DNA from: Xylophilus ampelinus
GTDB taxonomy: Bacteria > Pseudomonadota > Gammaproteobacteria > Burkholderiales > Burkholderiaceae_C
Direction of reading: 5' to 3'
Length of the DNA: 64,000 nt
Assembly: GCF_003217575.1 (NCBI RefSeq)
Contig: NZ_QJTC01000011.1
Location: 62,001-126,000, forward strand
Position 1 is the stretch's first letter. Every line of letters starts with the position of its first letter. Both the position numbers and the translations under genes were made by a program. Under the pieces are notes generated by a model. The model was not told the origin of the DNA, did not search any database, and saw nothing but the letters and a program-made list of their open reading frames with translations. Shown in pieces: positions 54,050 through 61,641 of this stretch.

Positions 54050-54952
54050 TCAACCTGCGCTTCTCAGCTTCTCCAGCAAGCGCTGGTTGAACGCATCCTG
54101 CCCGGCCTGCCACCGCCGCAGCGTGTCCGGCGCGATCTCCGTCTGCTGGCCGTCGCCGGCGCTCAGCCAGCGCTTCCAGGCGGTGGCGTACCGATACGAG
54201 GACACCTCCCCCGTCACGTCGCTGCCCGCCACCTGGCCGCGCAGCGCGCCGATAACCGCATCCGCGTGGTCGGCCCGCAGCACGCCCTGGTCCCAGTTGG
54301 TGCGCACCACGTCGGGGGCGAAGGCGTCCTTGTCGATCGAGAGGTAGGTCGGCTGCGGGTCGGCGGCCAGGGTGACGCACAGGGCATCCACGAGGGCGTC
54401 GCCGTCGGGAAAGCCGCGGAAGGCGGCGCCCAGGCCCAGCCAGCGGGACCAGCCGGTGTCGACGCCGGTGCTCCAGTAGCGGAGCTTGCCGGTGCAGAGT
54501 GGCGTGAGGTAGTTCTCCCAGGCATGGCCCCGACCGATGTCGCCCGAGGTGATGCCCACCACATGCACCTGCGAAACCTGCGGCAGCAGCGCGGCCTGGC
54601 GCACCCAGGAGCCGCAGTGGATGCCGAAGGGAAAGCGCATGTTGTCGGGGTGATTGTCGAGCACCACGATGCGCAGCGGGCGCTGGGCGGTGAAGGCCCG
54701 CGCGGCGATGCAGCGGGCCACCAGCGGGCCGCTCAGGTGGTGGAAGTCGCCGCTGCCCATGAACACGGTGCCGTGCGCGCCGAAGGCCGGCATGCGGGCG
54801 TCGAGCAGATCAGCGAAGCGCCGAAAGCGCGGCAGGCCGCAGCCGAAGCGCACGGCCTCCTGCCAGTCGTGCAGCGGCAGGCGGCACTCGCCGGGCAGCG
54901 GTCCGACGGAGTCGTCGATGTCGAGGACGACGGGCGGCGCGGCGGGATTCAC
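54050..54952 (-). CDS. Arginase-family-like protein, substrate unknown
   Basis: 300 residues from GTG 54952, just before VNPAAPPVVLDIDDSVGPLP; the open frame further upstream reads as Arg-rich shadow of the neighbouring gene. Metal-site-like motifs in arginase order: GSGDFHHLSG (His), VVLDNHPDNMRF (the D-x-H-x-D block) and YLSIDKDAFAPD (D-x-D). The overall spacing fits ureohydrolases, but the family assignment is by motif only. The upstream GNAT gene ends 40 bases before, so the pair is probably co-expressed. Both lie between inverted repeats. Confidence 0.7.
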   Translation of the reverse strand: MNPAAPPVVLDIDDSVGPLPGECRLPLHDWQEAVRFGCGLPRFRRFADLLDARMPAFGAHGTVFMGSGDFHHLSGPLVARCIAARAFTAQRPLRIVVLDNHPDNMRFPFGIHCGSWVRQAALLPQVSQVHVVGITSGDIGRGHAWENYLTPLCTGKLRYWSTGVDTGWSRWLGLGAAFRGFPDGDALVDALCVTLAADPQPTYLSIDKDAFAPDVVRTNWDQGVLRADHADAVIGALRGQVAGSDVTGEVSSYRYATAWKRWLSAGDGQQTEIAPDTLRRWQAGQDAFNQRLLEKLRSAG

Positions 54953-54992
54953 CGGGCGGCCCCTCGCGAACCCTGCAGCACGAAGTGCCCGC

Positions 54993-56048
54993 TCATGCCT
55001 GCTCGCTCCACTGCCGATCGCTCTCGAAATGCCCGGCGAAGCGCCGCGCCAGCGCGCGCAGCAGCGGGTTGCGCACGTAGACCAGGTGCCGGGTGAAGCT
55101 GAACCGCGCGCCCAGCTGCGCCTTGACCTGCGGATCGGTCCAGCCCGCCACGTAGTGCGACAGGCCGCGCGCGATCGCATACTCGAGGTTGACCATCCAG
55201 CTCACGAAATACAGGTTGGCCTCGCGCGCCGCGGGGTAGGCGAAGCCGATGTACTTGTCGACCAGCTGCCCCCGGTGCTCGAAGCACAGGTTCCAGCCGA
55301 TCAGCGCGCCGTCGGCCACCCGCCGATATTCGAAGACCGTGCCGCCGGCCGCCGCGTCGCGCAGCACCGCCGCGAAGAAGTCGCGCGACAGCTCGTCGAA
55401 GTGGATCTCGCTCTGCGCATACACCCCCCGGTACAGCGCGTAGTACGCATCGACCACCGCGTCGTCGGCGAACGCGTCGCCGGTCGGCACGCGCCGGACG
55501 GTGACGTCGGACCGGCTGCGCAGCTTGCGCTTCAGGTTCTTGCGCCGGCCGGTGGAGAGCCGTGCGAGGTAGGCGTCGATGTCGGGAAAGTCGATCGGCA
55601 CATAGGCCAGCGCCTGCCCCTCGACGACGATGAAGCCCTGCGCGGTGCAGGCCGCCGCCAACGCATCGGCATGCGCGTTCTCGGCGTCGGTCAGCAGCGG
55701 CGACGCCTGCGGCAGGTCCTTGACGATGGTGAGCCGGTACCCCGGCGCCACCGCCACCCGCAGCGCATGGGCCAACGCCGCCGGCGCGGTGGCCGCAGGC
55801 AGCGGTGCGTACTCGGTGACGGTGGTGCCGACGAACGCGGTTCGGACGCGCAACCACCGCGACCAGCGCGCGAACAGCGGCAGCCCCGCAACGCGCTGCT
55901 TGAACCCGTCGTCCGCCGTGGTCAGCAGATCGAACGGCGCCACGAAGGCCGGCGCCGGCGCCGCATGCAGCACGGCGAACCCGCGCGGCGGGTGCCGCCG
56001 GAAATGCGCAAGCAGCGACGGCGGTTCGAGCTGGTTGAAGTGCGGCAT
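54993..56048 (-). CDS. GNAT-superfamily acyltransferase (FemAB-like double domain)
   Basis: 351 residues. The C-terminal half resembles the GNAT/FemAB (peptidoglycan-interpeptide-type) acetyltransferase fold: ARLSTGRRKNLKRKLRSRSD, FDELSRDFFAAVLRDAAAGG, VADGALIGWNLCFEHRGQLV and KYIGFAYPAAREANLYFVSW. The N-terminal half is a degenerate copy. It may transfer an acyl or aminoacyl group to an amine. With the arginase-like hydrolase downstream, a make-and-break pair acting on an amide or guanidino compound is possible (inference). No signal peptide. Confidence 0.75.
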   Translation of the reverse strand: MPHFNQLEPPSLLAHFRRHPPRGFAVLHAAPAPAFVAPFDLLTTADDGFKQRVAGLPLFARWSRWLRVRTAFVGTTVTEYAPLPAATAPAALAHALRVAVAPGYRLTIVKDLPQASPLLTDAENAHADALAAACTAQGFIVVEGQALAYVPIDFPDIDAYLARLSTGRRKNLKRKLRSRSDVTVRRVPTGDAFADDAVVDAYYALYRGVYAQSEIHFDELSRDFFAAVLRDAAAGGTVFEYRRVADGALIGWNLCFEHRGQLVDKYIGFAYPAAREANLYFVSWMVNLEYAIARGLSHYVAGWTDPQVKAQLGARFSFTRHLVYVRNPLLRALARRFAGHFESDRQWSEQA

Positions 56049-56066
56049 GGATCAGCGGAATATGAA

Positions 56067-56125
56067 TGAAAGATGCCCCCAGCCGGCACAGAACACCGAC
56101 CATCAGCTATAAAAACCGTAGCAAC
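56067..56125 (+). repeat. AGCTAT-type interspersed palindrome beside the right composite repeat
   Basis: TGAAAGATGCCCCCAGCCGG, CACAGAACACCGACCATCAG, CTATAAAAACCGTAGCA. Lies 19 bases upstream of the GNAT gene start. Confidence 0.77.
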
Positions 56126-56162
56126 AGCACCACCGACATCCCACCCATGCATGGGTGCTGCT

Positions 56163-56660
56163 CCCCATCCCAGGCGTCACTGCCGCGCAGCCGGCAGCAG
56201 CCGGCAGCAGCCGAAGGTCCCCGCTCCCAAGCCCCTCGGGATGCGCCGAGGAGCGCAGCGGCAGGCGGATCAGGGCTCGCGTTGTTTGACCGGAGCGAAG
56301 CGCAGGGAGTTTAGCGAGACCCCGCCTGCCGCGAGCACCGCAGGTTGCCCGCAGCGCAGCGGAGGGACGCAGCACGCGGGGTCGCCTTTCTTTGGTTCCT
56401 TTCTTTGGCGAAGCAAAGAAAGGGACTCGCCCGCGGGGGCGAAATCCCCGCCTCCGGACCCGACACGGGCAGCGCAGCGACAAGCAGCAGCTCCATCCAT
56501 CAGCCGGGCGCGGCCCTCACCCCAACCCTCTCCCAAGGGGAGAGGGAGCAAGACCGGGGAGCCGGGTCGCTGGCGCAACAGCTGTCAGTGGTTGGCAGGC
56601 CGGGCGCGGCCCTCACCCCTGCCCTCTCCCAGGGGGAGAGGGAGCAAGACCGGGGAGCCA
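56163..56660 (-). repeat. Composite repeat, right copy
   Basis: On the plus strand: CCGCAGCGCAGCGGAGGGAC, CTTTGGCGAAGCAAAGAAAG, CTCGCCCGCGGGGGCGAAAT, CCGCCTCCGGACCCGACACG and two tandem units with CTCTCCCAAGGGGAGAGGGA and CTCTCCCAGGGGGAGAGGGA, about 95 bases apart. It is the diverged inverted copy of 53571-53950 with extra material near its left end. The 56049-56679 interval has no gene. Confidence 0.85.
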
Positions 56661-56679
56661 CCACCACCGGCAGCGCCGA

Positions 56680-58050
56680 TCAGCCCCGCTTCGCCTTCAC
56701 CAACAACTGATCCAACAGCACCATCGCCTCGTCGATCTCCGGCCGGGTGATCATCAGCGAAGGCGCGAACGTGATCACGTTCTTGTAGTACCCGCCCACG
56801 TCCAGCACCAGGCCGCGCTTCTGCCCCTGGTACTCCAGCGAGCCTTCCAGCCCCATGTCAACCATCTTGTCGAGCAGCGCCCGGTTCGGCGTGAAGCCGT
56901 CGGCCTCGCAGATCTCGGCCCGCAGCGCCAGGCCCAGGCCGTCGACGTCGCCGATCTCGGGGTGCCGCGTCTGCAGGTCGCGCAGGCCGTCCAGGAAGTA
57001 CGCGCCGCTGTCGCAGACCTGCTTGCCGAAATCCACCTCGTGCGTCAACTTCAGCACTTCCAGGCCCAGCGCCGTGCCCAGCGGGTTCGACGCGAACGTG
57101 GAATGGGTGGAGCCGGGCGGGAAGATCGTCGGGTTGATCAGCTCCTCGCGCGCCCACAGGCCGGAGAGCGCGTTCAAGCCGTTGGTGAGCGCCTTGGCGA
57201 ACACCAGCACGTCGGGCTGCACGCCGAAGTTCTCGATCGACCACAGCTTGCCGGTGCGCCAGAAGCCCATCTGGATCTCGTCGACCACCAGCAGCACGCC
57301 GTGGTCGTCCAGCACCTTCTTCATGCCCTTGAAGTAGTTGGGCGGCGGGATCACGTAGCCGCCGGTGCCCTGGATCGGCTCGACGTAGAAGGCCGCGTAT
57401 TCGCACTGCCGGGTCTTCGGGTCCCACACCGCGTGGTATTCGTTCTCGAACTTGCGGGCGAAATCCTGCACCAGGGAATCGCCGTACTCCTCGGCGTTCA
57501 TGCCCTTGGGCCGGCGGAACGGGTACGGGAACGGCAGGAACTGCGCGCGGTCGCCGAAGTGGCCGTAGCGGCGGCGGTAACGGTAGCTCGAGGTGATGCT
57601 GGAAGCGCCCAGCGTGCGGCCGTGGTAGCCGCCCTCGAAGGCGAACATCAGGCTCTTGCCGTTGCTGGCGTTGCGCACCACCTTCAGCGAATCCTCGATC
57701 GCCTGCGCGCCGCCGACGTTGAAGTGCACCCGGCCTTCGCGGCCCCACTTGGCTTCGGCGTCCTGCGCGATCCACTTGGCCAATTCGATCTTGGTGGGGT
57801 GCAGGTACTGGCTGGCGATCTGGGGCAGCACGTCCAGCTGCCGCAGCATCGCATCTTCCAGGCGCTTGTTCTTGTAGCCGAAGTTGACGGCCGAGTACCA
57901 CATCTGCAGGTCCAGATACGGCGTGCCGGCCTCGTCGTACATGTAGCTGCCGTTGCAGCCGGAAAAAATCTTGGGCGGGGTGACGTAATGGACCGTATCG
58001 CCGAAGGAACAGTATTTCGCTTCGTCGGCCAGCAGCTGCGCATTGCTCAT
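56680..58050 (-). CDS. Class III PLP-dependent aminotransferase
   Basis: 456 residues. HFNVGGAQAIEDSLKVVRNA, FEGGYHGRTLGASSITSSYR, YVEPIQGTGGYVIPPPNYFK, LLVVDEIQMGFWRTG and the PLP-lysine block VFAKALTNGLNALSG are all present. The STHSTFASNPLGTALGLEVL stretch is normal for the class. It transfers an amino group from an omega-amine (lysine, ornithine, diamines or beta-alanine type) to an oxoacid; which one is not clear. The frame stays open upstream, but the start at 58050 has GGAGT in range and gives the usual length. No transporter or regulator of an amine pathway is adjacent. Confidence 0.88.
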   Translation of the reverse strand: MSNAQLLADEAKYCSFGDTVHYVTPPKIFSGCNGSYMYDEAGTPYLDLQMWYSAVNFGYKNKRLEDAMLRQLDVLPQIASQYLHPTKIELAKWIAQDAEAKWGREGRVHFNVGGAQAIEDSLKVVRNASNGKSLMFAFEGGYHGRTLGASSITSSYRYRRRYGHFGDRAQFLPFPYPFRRPKGMNAEEYGDSLVQDFARKFENEYHAVWDPKTRQCEYAAFYVEPIQGTGGYVIPPPNYFKGMKKVLDDHGVLLVVDEIQMGFWRTGKLWSIENFGVQPDVLVFAKALTNGLNALSGLWAREELINPTIFPPGSTHSTFASNPLGTALGLEVLKLTHEVDFGKQVCDSGAYFLDGLRDLQTRHPEIGDVDGLGLALRAEICEADGFTPNRALLDKMVDMGLEGSLEYQGQKRGLVLDVGGYYKNVITFAPSLMITRPEIDEAMVLLDQLLVKAKRG

Positions 58051-58193
58051 GGAAAAGCAGGACTCCAGGGTGTGTCGTGTGATGAACTCCGCGGAGTCTG
58101 GCGGGGCAACCTTGACCGACTGTCGAGCGTTTGTGTGCGCTTGGTGGAGGTTCCGCCGCCCTGCCGCGCGGGCGGCATTCGTCCTCAATCCAT

Positions 58194-58535
58194 TCAGCCG
58201 GCCGACGCATCCAGGTCGGCGTCGCACCCCTGGCCCGCCGCGATCCAGCGCCGCGCCCGGCGGCCGATCCAGGGCGCCAGCCAGCGCCACCGCGGCGACA
58301 GCACCTCGGCCGGCGCGGTCACCATGCCGCAGCGATAGCGCGCCTGCCCCTCGTCCCAGCGCAGCGCCACGCACGCCCCGGTGCGCCGCCCGCTCACCAG
58401 CATCCCCACCGGGCACGGCTCGGCCAGGCAGCAGATGCCGCAGCCGTTGCAGGGCGCGCCGAATGCCGGTTTGGATGGCGCTTCGCGGTGGATCCACACG
58501 ATGGTCGGGGATGGCGTATCGGGCGCGGGGATCAT
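58194..58535 (-). CDS. YkgJ-type zinc/iron-chelating Cys-cluster protein
   Basis: 113 residues. Cys-rich GAPCNGCGICCLAEPCPVGM is the YkgJ-like metal-binding motif, with further Cys at VALRWDEGQARYRCGM. The C-terminal part is basic and Trp-rich. Function unknown. 143 bases upstream of the aminotransferase gene on the same strand; divergent from hipA. Confidence 0.75.
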   Translation of the reverse strand: MIPAPDTPSPTIVWIHREAPSKPAFGAPCNGCGICCLAEPCPVGMLVSGRRTGACVALRWDEGQARYRCGMVTAPAEVLSPRWRWLAPWIGRRARRWIAAGQGCDADLDASAG

Positions 58536-58625
58536 CGGCCGATTGTCCGGCGTTGGGCTTCACACCCATGCCACAGATGCAGATGCATTCCCTCCCAAAA
58601 AATCCGTACCTCGGCAGCAGTTTCC

Positions 58626-58639
58626 TTTTACCCGTAAAA
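58626..58639. promoter_or_regulatory. Candidate operator upstream of the hipA-like gene
   Basis: TTTTAC, CC, GTAAAA: perfect six-base arms, 53 bases before the hipA ATG, in a locally AT-rich stretch. A second palindrome TTCTAGAA lies at 58674-58681. The partner HTH protein is the natural candidate to bind. Confidence 0.5.
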
Positions 58640-58691
58640 CCATACGAATCATCTGCAATCAGTGACCTATTCGTTCTAGAATTTCGTGTAA

Positions 58692-60023
58692 ATGCAAGAC
58701 ACCTGCACTATCCAGCTCCAGCTGGACGACCGGTGGCGTGATGTCGCCCAGGTGCGTCTGCTCGGTCCGGCGAACGAAGGCTGGAAGGCCGCGACCTATT
58801 CGGGCTATGCGGTCGAGTGGGCTTTCGAACACCCCGGCGCCACCGATGCGCATGCGCTGTGCGCACGCTGGCCGGTGGGCCTGGAGCCGCTGCAAATCCC
58901 GCACTGGCCGGTGTTTCTGATCGACATGCTGCCGCAGGGCTTCGGCCGGCAGCAACTGCTGCGCCGCTTCGGGCGATCGCCCTCCGCCGGCGTGGTGGCC
59001 GACTGGCCGCTGCTGCTGGCCGGCGCGGGCAACCCGATCGGCCATCTGCGGGTGAAGGAAGCCGCCGAATGGCTGGGGCGCAACGCCGGCGCCACGCGCG
59101 GTTTCACCGACGACGAAGTGGCCGAGCGGGGCGACGCGTTCGCGGAGTACCTGGCATCGCACGGCCTGTTCGTGGCCGGCTCGTCGGGCGTGCAGGGCGA
59201 ATGGCCCAAGGTGCTGCTGACCCGTGCCGACGACGGCCTGCTGTATCTCGACCACACCCTGCCCGATGCGCGGGCGGTGGCGCACTACATCGTCAAGTTC
59301 GGCCGCGGCACCGATCCCCAGCTGGCCAGCATCCTGCGCCACGAGGCGCCCTACATGCGCATAGCCGCCCGCCTGGGCCTGCGGGTGCACGCACCGCTGA
59401 TGCTGCGCCATCGTGCGCTTTTCATCCCGCGTTTCGACCGCCGGGTGGAGGCAGGCCGGGTCGTCCGGTTGGCGCAGGAGAGCATCGCCACCCTCACCGG
59501 CATGCCCGGCTTCGAGGCGGTGCCGAGCCACGACCAGGTCTGCCGCGAACTGGTGCGGCACTGCACCGATCCGCAAACGGAAGTGCTGGAGTACCTGCGG
59601 CGCGATGTCGCGAACCTGGCGCTGGGCAACAAGGACAACCACGCCCGCAACACCGCCGTGCAGCGCGACGCCGAGGGCCGCATCGGCCTCACCCCGCTCT
59701 ACGACTTCGCGCCGATGTACCTGCACCCCGACGGCATCGCGCGGCGCATCCGCTGGACCGACAACGACGGCGGCCGGCCGGATTGGCGGCGGGTGCTCGA
59801 CAGCGTGTGCGAACAGGGCGAAGCACCGCGTCGAGCCGGTCGCCGCGGGAAGAGCGCCGGGTTGCAGCGCGCGCCGCTGGCCGCCGGCCTGCGGGCGATG
59901 GCGCCGCTGCTGGCGCAACTCGCCTCCGAGAAAAACCAGGACCATGGCCTGGATGCGGAGCTCATCGCCCATCTCCGGCCGGGCATCCGCGCCCTGGCCG
60001 CGGCCCTCGCCGAAGTGGAATAG
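58692..60023 (+). CDS. HipA-family serine/threonine kinase toxin
   Basis: 443 residues. N-terminal part has EWAFEHPGATDAHALCARWP and LPQGFGRQQLLRRFG; the kinase core has GSSGVQGEWPKVLLT (P-loop-like), FIPRFDRR, the catalytic block GNKDNHARNTAV (Asp315) and the metal-binding YDFAPMY (Asp338). E. coli HipA phosphorylates glutamyl-tRNA synthetase and causes persistence; the target here is unknown. The order is toxin first, antitoxin second, the reverse of hipBA. Six bases separate them. An AT-rich upstream region with palindromes suggests autoregulation. Confidence 0.87.
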   Translation: MQDTCTIQLQLDDRWRDVAQVRLLGPANEGWKAATYSGYAVEWAFEHPGATDAHALCARWPVGLEPLQIPHWPVFLIDMLPQGFGRQQLLRRFGRSPSAGVVADWPLLLAGAGNPIGHLRVKEAAEWLGRNAGATRGFTDDEVAERGDAFAEYLASHGLFVAGSSGVQGEWPKVLLTRADDGLLYLDHTLPDARAVAHYIVKFGRGTDPQLASILRHEAPYMRIAARLGLRVHAPLMLRHRALFIPRFDRRVEAGRVVRLAQESIATLTGMPGFEAVPSHDQVCRELVRHCTDPQTEVLEYLRRDVANLALGNKDNHARNTAVQRDAEGRIGLTPLYDFAPMYLHPDGIARRIRWTDNDGGRPDWRRVLDSVCEQGEAPRRAGRRGKSAGLQRAPLAAGLRAMAPLLAQLASEKNQDHGLDAELIAHLRPGIRALAAALAEVE

Positions 60024-60029
60024 CACCGC

Positions 60030-60359
60030 ATGGACAAACGCTTCAACGCCCTGCCCCTCGCCGCCCAACTCGACCTGCGCCGACAGGCGGTGGGAGACGT
60101 GCTCGCGCACCCGGAATGGTCGCTTCCGCAGGCGGTCCGGCACCTGAAGAAGACCATGCGGCTGACGACCGCGGAGATGGCACGCCTCTCAGGTGTCGGC
60201 TACCGCACGATGCAGGACATCGAACAGGAGCGCAGCGACGGCAGCGTGCAGACGATGAACCGCATCTTCGGCATGCTGGGCCTGAAGCTGGGCGTGGTGC
60301 GCAAGGCACCCACTGCCGCAGCGCAAGGAATGCCGGACGACAAGGGCGGAACGCCGTAG
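60030..60359 (+). CDS. HipB-like HTH antitoxin
   Basis: 109 residues. HTH in the middle: MRLTTAEMARLSGVGYRTMQ, DIEQERSDGSVQTMNRIFGM and LGLKLGVVRKA, close to XRE/HipB type. An N-terminal extension of about 40 residues (LPLAAQLDLRRQAVGDVLAH) is longer than in E. coli HipB. It presumably binds both the kinase and the upstream palindromes. The pair 58692-60359 forms one toxin-antitoxin module. Confidence 0.8.
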   Translation: MDKRFNALPLAAQLDLRRQAVGDVLAHPEWSLPQAVRHLKKTMRLTTAEMARLSGVGYRTMQDIEQERSDGSVQTMNRIFGMLGLKLGVVRKAPTAAAQGMPDDKGGTP

Positions 60360-60438
60360 CACGGCCGGCGCACACGGCGGCGAACCCGGCGCTGCGCCGA
60401 ACCGGGTGCGGCGCGGACCAGGGCGGCCCGCAGCTTTG

Positions 60439-61422
60439 TCAGGCCGGCTTCGCCAGGCCCAGCTTCTCCACCAGCGCCTTCTCGCGGGTGAAGGTGTCAT
60501 GCGCGAACCGGGCGTAGTCTCCCGACGACATGTAGTTGGGCAGCATGTCGTAGCGGTCGAGGGCCTGGACATAGGCCGGCTCTTCCATCGCGGTCTTGAA
60601 CGCGTCGTGCAGCCGCTCGACCACCGCGGCGGGCGTGCCGCGCGGGGCGCCGATGCCGAAGGGCGAGTTCTGGACCACGTTCAGGCCCAGTTCCTTCAGC
60701 GTCGGCGCGTCGGGGAACTTGGCCAGGCGCTGTTCGCCCCAGGTGTTGAGCACCCGCAGCTTGCCGGCCTCGACCTGCGGCGCGAAGCCGGTGCTGTCGG
60801 CCGCGGCCATCACATGGCCGCCCACCACCGCCTGCATCAGGTCGGCGCTGCCCTTGTAGGGGATGTGGTTGAGCTGCAGGCCCAGCTGCTGCGCGACCAG
60901 TTCGGTGGTCAGGTGAGGGCTGGTCATGGTGCCGGTGGAGCCGTAGCTCAGCTTGCCGGGGTTGGCCTTGGCGTAGGCGACGAAGTCGGCCCAGGTCTTG
61001 ATCGGGCTGTCGGCGGGCACGACGATGCCGAACGCATAGCCGGTGACGTTGATCACGTAGCTGATGTCCTTGACCGGGTCCCACGCGATCTTGGTGGTGT
61101 AGGGCAGACGGAACACGCCCAGCGGAATCTGCGCCAGGATATAGCCGTCGGCCGGGGACGACTGCAGCTGCTGGGCCGGCAGGGTGCCGCCGGCGCCGGG
61201 CTTGTTCTCGACGATGACCGGCTGGCCGAGCAGCTTCGAGGCGTTCTCGGCCAGCTGGCGCATCGTGATGTCGGTCGGGCCGCCCGCGGGAAAGGCGATG
61301 ACGAGCTTGACCGGCCGCGCGGGAAACGGTGCACCCGGCTGGGCAGGGGCCGCGGGCACGCCGGACAGGGCGGCCGCGCCCAGGGCGCCGGCGGCGCCCT
61401 GGAGCAGTTGGCGACGGTGCAT
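60439..61422 (-). CDS. Bug-family periplasmic solute-binding protein (tripartite tricarboxylate transporter type)
   Basis: 327 residues. Tat-like signal (MHRRQLLQGAAGALGAAAL); FPARPVKLVIAFPAGGPTDI and VIVENKPGAGGTLPAQQLQS are the family signature, and PYKGSADLMQAVVGGHV lines the binding site. It binds a carboxylate-type ligand in the periplasm; the ligand is not predictable. Bug genes are greatly expanded in Burkholderiales and, as here, often lack neighbouring transporter genes. Confidence 0.93.
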   Translation of the reverse strand: MHRRQLLQGAAGALGAAALSGVPAAPAQPGAPFPARPVKLVIAFPAGGPTDITMRQLAENASKLLGQPVIVENKPGAGGTLPAQQLQSSPADGYILAQIPLGVFRLPYTTKIAWDPVKDISYVINVTGYAFGIVVPADSPIKTWADFVAYAKANPGKLSYGSTGTMTSPHLTTELVAQQLGLQLNHIPYKGSADLMQAVVGGHVMAAADSTGFAPQVEAGKLRVLNTWGEQRLAKFPDAPTLKELGLNVVQNSPFGIGAPRGTPAAVVERLHDAFKTAMEEPAYVQALDRYDMLPNYMSSGDYARFAHDTFTREKALVEKLGLAKPA

Positions 61423-61556
61423 GGAAACTCCTTGGAGAATGCGGACATACGGTGCCTTCCATTGGACGTACGCCGACCGTCGCGGTCATCGGGATTTACG
61501 CCCGGCGTGTCGCGCGCGGGACCCGGCCTCCTGCCGATCCGGCCTGACCGTTTCGG

Positions 61557-61618
61557 AAAGAAAAATAGCCGAGGCCTGCGTACGGCGCCGACCTCCAGCT
61601 ATTCTTTTAATAGCATCG
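61557..61618 (+). repeat. AGCTAT-type interspersed palindrome after uvrA
   Basis: GAAAGAAAAATAGCCGAGGC, CTGCGTACGGCGCCGACCTC, CAGCTATTCTTTTAATAGCA. Intergenic copy with all parts recognisable. Confidence 0.8.
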
Positions 61619-61641
61619 CATTCGACGATGCGCGGTTGGCC

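Noticed and set aside
54993-56048. FemX-type cell-wall aminoacyltransferase
   Set aside because: The fold resembles FemAB/GNAT, but no specific Fem motif could be confirmed by eye, so only the superfamily is given.
53571-56660. Insertion sequence or composite transposon around the arginase-like/GNAT pair
   Set aside because: The inverted repeats are non-coding, no transposase or target-site duplication is visible. Kept only as a repeat-flanked module.
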